Below are positions 46,431 to 64,000 of a stretch of 64,000 bases of DNA, in pieces. This DNA is from Paratinospora sagittata. Taxonomy: Eukaryota; Streptophyta; Magnoliopsida; Ranunculales; Menispermaceae. The notes under the pieces were generated by a model. It had not been told where the DNA came from and ran no database searches. It worked only from the letters and a program-made list of their open reading frames with translations. The DNA lies in the NCBI GenBank assembly GCA_035771175.1, contig CM069592.1, positions 39,076,198 to 39,140,197 on the forward strand, read 5' to 3'. A program made the position numbers and the translations under genes. Position 1 is the first letter of the stretch, and each line of letters begins with the position of its first letter.

Positions 46431-47230
46431 ATTATCTTTTAACACAATTGGGGATATTTATCTTGTATATTATATAAAGAAAATGATTAGTTTACACAAT
46501 TTGAACTTCAACTCTGTCACCTCTCACAGGTTCTGAACCATCCTACTAGTGCCCATGAATTGCATCAGTTCTTTCAAAGCAAAGGAACTACTAGGGATTT
46601 CAATCTAACAATTTCCAATCACAAACCAAACTAGGATCTTTCACGTTCATATATGATGTGACTTTAAATTGGACAGGAAAACCTACCTTCTCCTATCCAT
46701 TTCAGGAGGTTTTGTCAGACTTCGAACATGAGCATCCTTAGCTGACTGCTTTACCTGCCTCTTCGTTTTAGTACAGGTTTTTAACACAGTTTTGCTTGAC
46801 AAGTTTCGGGCGGGAATAGCAACTAGTCAGCATCGTTTGAGTTACACAACTTCCACACAAGCAAACAGCAGCAAGACAATGCAATAACAAAATACAATCA
46901 TCTTATCAGCTGGGGGGGTCAGGATGATCTCGATCTAGAAAATGGAAGCTCTTTCATACTTCACACATGAAGCTGAGCGAATAATCGGTTATGGTTGCAG
47001 TTGGTGAGAAATGAGAATTTGGGGAATTTTGTGGGAACAAAAAAAGGAAACAAACAGAAAGATATTACAATAAATACCCGGTACCCAAAAAGAGAAAAAC
47101 AAGGGCAAATTTAGATCAATATCTTGACAACAGAATAGGCGGAAAATGACATTACTGAGTTCCTGCTTCTAGTCAGTTTTGCCTGAGCTGCTCCGAAAGC
47201 TGTGGCAGAAACCAAGTCAATATTCCATTT
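46431..47230. other. 3' flank of AUG6
   Basis: The part near 46900-47230 is probably the AUG6 3' UTR. No other gene or repeat was seen. Confidence 0.45.
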
Positions 47231-60431
<13,201 letters not shown>

Positions 60432-60439
60432 TCTCTGAT

Positions 60440-60468
60440 CTTCTTCTTCTTCTTCTTCTTCTTCTTCT
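60440..60468 (+). repeat. (TTC)n microsatellite in the AUG6 leader
   Basis: About nine TTC units; on the gene strand this is a GAA tract just before the start codon. It makes a poly-glutamate stretch if translation is read from the upstream ATG, which I judge to be leader and not protein. Confidence 0.85.
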
Positions 60469-61299
60469 GTGCAACCTCCTTTTATTTTTATTTTTTTATT
60501 TTTATTTTTATTTTTATTTTTAAACCTTTGCTTCAACAGCTCTTTCTCTCTCTTCCTCTCTCTCTTCAACAGCTCTCTCTTTCTCTCTCTCTGTTCTTTT
60601 GTGTTGTTTTTTTAAAAAAATAAATGAAATGAAATTCTTCTGATATACTTTGTTTTTACGATGAGATCCTGCGGAAAAATGTGTAATTAGAGAATAGTCC
60701 TTGGGGAGGAATAGGAATATTCTATATATGTGGCTCAATTATTTTTTATACAATTAGGCTAAATTCAAAAACATCATAACTTAAAAATGGGAAATAATTT
60801 GTGGTGTTGTTATTGAAACTATTGTATCATATTCTTAAACATAATTAATAGATTTAATGGAAATTTAGTTTTGGTTTTAGATGGAAGAATGTTTGGAATA
60901 TGAAGTTCTGAACAAAATAATTTATTTAAATAATTGCCAAAATTTTGAAAAGCTAATTGTGATAATTTTGTTTCGTTGCTCTTAATAGTAATCATTTAGG
61001 TTTTACATTATTATTAACATGGAAAATATAATAGAAATGTTCCTTTTTATTTTTATTTTGTGATAGAATAAATCATAATGTAGAAGAAGCATATTTAAGT
61101 GGCCAATTAATATAATTAAAAAATAACTCAATTAAAATGATTTTAAGTTAAGTGTGAATATAAAAAAAGACTCTAAAATTTGTTTTTGGGTGCTATATTA
61201 AAAAGGAAATTTTACAATCTAAAAACTCAAATCATCTGAAAAAATAAAAATAAAAAAAAAAAATCCGTAGCATTAATCTACGTTTTCAATCAACATTAA

Positions 61300-61465
61300 C
61301 TTGCTAGTGGTACCATAGCTGTTGAAAATTTGATTTTTGTAACTAAGTCATCACGAGTTCGAGTTCAGTTATTTCAAGCGAAGAGTATGTCTTGTGGGCT
61401 AATATTTTTTTTTATGGAAATTAGTCGAGGTGCACACAAGCTGGCTTGTACACTTTAAGGTTATT
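61300..61465 (+). mobile_element. Diverged SINE related to the 4453 family
   Basis: It has ATCACGAGTTCGAGTTCAG (a box B region like that of the SINE at 4453) and further on AATTAGTCGAGGTGCACACA, then AGCTGGCTTGTACAC. These correspond in order to parts of the SINE at 4453-4681. No target duplication was recognised. Confidence 0.48.
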
Positions 61466-62030
61466 AAAAAAAATTCATATTATCAAAGAATAAGTTGATG
61501 GGTATATTATTATTTTTTATATTTATAGATATATTTTAATTGATAGACTAATTAAGAGATGAATTATGTGACTTATATCCTTACTTTAATAATACTAAAA
61601 GGAGGACCATTCATCTATAGGTCTATTACAAGATTATCGAGAGTTGCTAAGTAGAAAATTAACTTGCATATTATATCACACTCTTCGAGAGTTGCTAACG
61701 TGGGTACGAGGACGAAAAATGTTATAGTTTATCTTAGCACCCTGCCCTATGTTGGCTTCTTCTTTACTTATTGATTGCAAAGAATTTGAACAACCCAGCA
61801 ACGATGACAAAAATGTTAAGGATTCTTAAATAATTACTAAATTTGAAAAGGGTGTTTATGCAAATATGCATATTGTTAGAAGCAAAAAGGAGAAAAACAC
61901 GTCCTGGCCTATTCGAGGATTTGAAATGAAGAGAGGGAAACGACGCAAACATGCGCCGTGTATCGCCGGCCTACAGGAGTGCTGCGCAACGGGACTACAA
62001 TTTTACAGTACCCAACCAATTCCAGGCCAC

Positions 62031-62071
62031 CACGTGGCGTTGATTTGATCTTCCTGTATGTTATCCACGTG
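62031..62071. promoter_or_regulatory. Two perfect G-boxes (CCACGTGGC)
   Basis: CACGTG lies at 62031-62036 and 62066-62071, both within CCACGTGGC, 35 bases apart. G-boxes of this form bind bZIP and bHLH factors and also form ABA-response elements. They sit in a GC-richer island that could be the promoter of a gene beyond the window, or a promoter without its gene. Confidence 0.6.
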
Positions 62072-63160
62072 GCTTCACCTGGTGCATTGGCTATAGGAGG
62101 CATTTGATGTGATGGCACGGGGACATGAAACGCGTGGGTGCATTTGATCTTGCGTCCGCGCGTAACATTGAAAAGTTTTGGGAGAAAAAATTATAATATA
62201 TGAAAAAAAAAAACAAAAAAAAAAAAGGAAGGAGGGTTTAAAGAAAAAAGGAGCTATGGATGATGGGACGGTCTAACCCCCCTTGGCTGGGGTCAACTTT
62301 TTCTCAAAGGGATCTTTGGCAAAGCAAGCGAGCCCTTTGGTTTATAATAGTGCAAATAATTAAAATGATGGTGGTTAGTGTATTTTTTCCTTTCTTTTCT
62401 TTTTATAAAAATGATGATTGCGATCCCTATTTTAAAATCAAAATGTTTTTTTTTTACTTTTACGGTTGAATGACACTTAAGTTGTGTCCTCATTCTTTTT
62501 ACGACGAAACTAATTCTCACATAGATTCAATCTGAGTTAGACTACAAAAGCACAAAATTTTTTTAACAAATGATAACTTCATATATGAGAAAAATTTTGA
62601 ACTCACGATCTCATTTAAAAAAAATAAATGTTGTAAATCAAATGTTAGTCAACCATAGATATTTAATGTCTAGTAAAACTAATCTACGAGTGTGTGCATT
62701 GCACTCGTTAGTTAATAGGAGACTAACAGCTACAAAAAATTAAAGAAAAACAGAAAATAATAATAAAAAGTAATTTTTAAAATAAGTCTTGTATTTACTA
62801 ACATTATAAAATAAATCTTTTAGCTTCATGTTATCAAATTATTCGTAAATATATCTTTTTATAACTAGTGGTAGTTTAAAAAATTTGAATAAAAGTAAGC
62901 ACGATGAGTTAAAGGAGTTTTGGTTTGGGCAAAGGATTGAACTTTGGCTCTAGTCTTTTGCATTGGATACAAATGAATTCTCTGAATATATTCAAGAAAA
63001 TGTTAAATGGCTCATGTTATTTGACGGTGATGTAATGTTAATTGATAAAATTAAAGTAAATTATATGGTAGAATGGTATAAACTTACCACTCACTGCAAG
63101 ATAAAAAGCCCTCTCTGTAAGGCCTCGCAGACAACGTAGTAAAGCTCGAATCGGGCATCA

Positions 63161-63247
63161 ATGGTGCCCAAACCAAAATTCAAAGAGAAACCAACAAAGC
63201 CTTCACCTTCACCTTCGTCTCCATCTCAGTCTCCCATTGCACTCTAG
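63161..63247 (+). CDS. Possible start of a truncated gene (28 residues)
   Basis: ATG at 63161 opens MVPKPKFKEKPTKPSPSPSS and stops at TAG 63245-63247. The Lys/Pro/Ser-rich composition and GC content differ from the flanks, as in the N-terminus of a disordered plant protein. It could be the remnant of a gene start, an upstream ORF, or chance. Confidence 0.22.
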   Translation: MVPKPKFKEKPTKPSPSPSSPSQSPIAL

Positions 63248-64000
63248 GATCTCTTTGCTTCGCAACCTTAAAATTTTCTATTTCTTGGATCTCTCTCTTC
63301 ATCACTTTTAATCCTTTGTTGGAAAAGTCAGCCCAAGTCCGGGAGGTATCACTCAAAGATAAGGATCACACGTGTCAGAAAACTAGTAATAAAAAAAAAA
63401 CTCTGTAAAATAAAAGGATAATTATTACAAATAAACAAACATAAAAGAGACGTGATTGAGAGAAGAAATAGAGAAGTTAGGAAAAGATAAACTTATTAAT
63501 CTATGTGTCCTTTGACTTAACCGGTCAATCAAACTTCAAATGTGTCACATATTCATGTGTTAACACATAAATAATTTGTCCTACAAGGACTTCATCAACA
63601 GATACATCAGTTAACTAATTCGCGATTATTATATACATGATTGATCATGTGAACTTAGATTTCATTTTTGACTTATTATTTGAGTCTTTAGTTCCCAGTC
63701 TTATATTGCTTTTAGCAGTTTTCATATCAAAAACTTGACTTTTTTCTTGAAATGATAAAATTAATTCATATTAACTCATATTGCATTAGCAATTTTATAT
63801 GTCATTATTCATAAATTCACTTTCCTCTTTCTAATGGCAGAAAAATTGTTTAACTATATATTAGCTAATTTTGTCATCTGTATCATTATTTAAAATATTA
63901 TTGAGGTTTTCCAAATTTAACCAATTATATCAAAATATAAATATATTTGTGTCAAATAACTTATGGTTCCAATCACAATATAATTTCAATTGACATCATA

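Larger units (their letters stand above)
60432..64000. other. Region upstream of AUG6 with no confirmed gene
   Basis: The first 170 bases are the AUG6 leader and promoter with (TTC)n and CT-rich tracts. A GC-richer block at 61900-62160 contains two G-boxes. A short frame at 63161-63247 is uncertain. The remainder is AT-rich with no recognisable gene. Confidence 0.5.

Noticed and set aside
60432..60569. Longer AUG6 start adding a lysine- and glutamate-rich N-terminus
   Set aside because: The extension is low complexity from TTC and TTTTTA repeats. The conserved family start matches the inner ATG at 60431.

Overview
The window is nuclear DNA from a flowering plant, most likely a woody eudicot. 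It is AT-rich and has compact exons separated by long transposon-filled introns. It carries plant-only or plant-typical genes: a CYP71-clan P450, a GRAS protein, a plastid-type NDP kinase and the plant augmin subunit AUG6. A run of 100 N at 7326-7425 is an assembly gap. I worked exon structures out by hand from open frames, GT-AG borders and phase agreement; no alignment was run.

Layout. 1-115 (+) is the end of an unidentified gene. 3125-6141 (-) holds the last four exons of an unidentified coiled-coil-like protein, broken up by two SINEs that still have clear target duplications. 7426-10698 is a retrotransposon lying on the minus strand (LTR plus tRNA-Met primer site), next to the gap. 11.1-12.2 kb holds two MITE-like elements. 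13178-16266 (+) is a complete two-exon P450. 17060-18889 (+) is a six-exon C3HC4 RING protein. 20438-28267 (+) is a twelve-exon ABC1/UbiB-type atypical kinase of the ATH9 type. 29136-31222 (+) encodes a small 83-residue conserved-looking protein. 32079-34301 (-) is a seven-exon NDP kinase 2 with a transit peptide. 35487-37148 (-) is an intronless GRAS gene that looks most like the arbuscule regulator RAD1. 38959-40996 (+) is a solo LTR of the same family as the element at 9-10.7 kb, with a perfect 5-bp target duplication. 43976-46430 (+) is a decayed L1-type LINE. 47231-60431 (-) is AUG6 in thirteen exons. 60.4-64 kb has no convincing gene but holds two perfect G-boxes and a short proline/serine/lysine-rich ORF.

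The genes do not form a pathway or cluster. They are unrelated single-copy housekeeping genes (augmin, NDPK2, ATH9, RING) plus one specialised-metabolism gene (the P450) and one probable symbiosis regulator (the GRAS gene). The unusual material is mostly in the transposon layer: SINEs with intact duplications, two MITEs inserted back to back, six 3' ends of one RTE-type LINE family scattered through introns and flanks, an inverted LTR pair 28 kb apart, and a minisatellite inside AUG6. I did not find evidence for a wholly new biological system.
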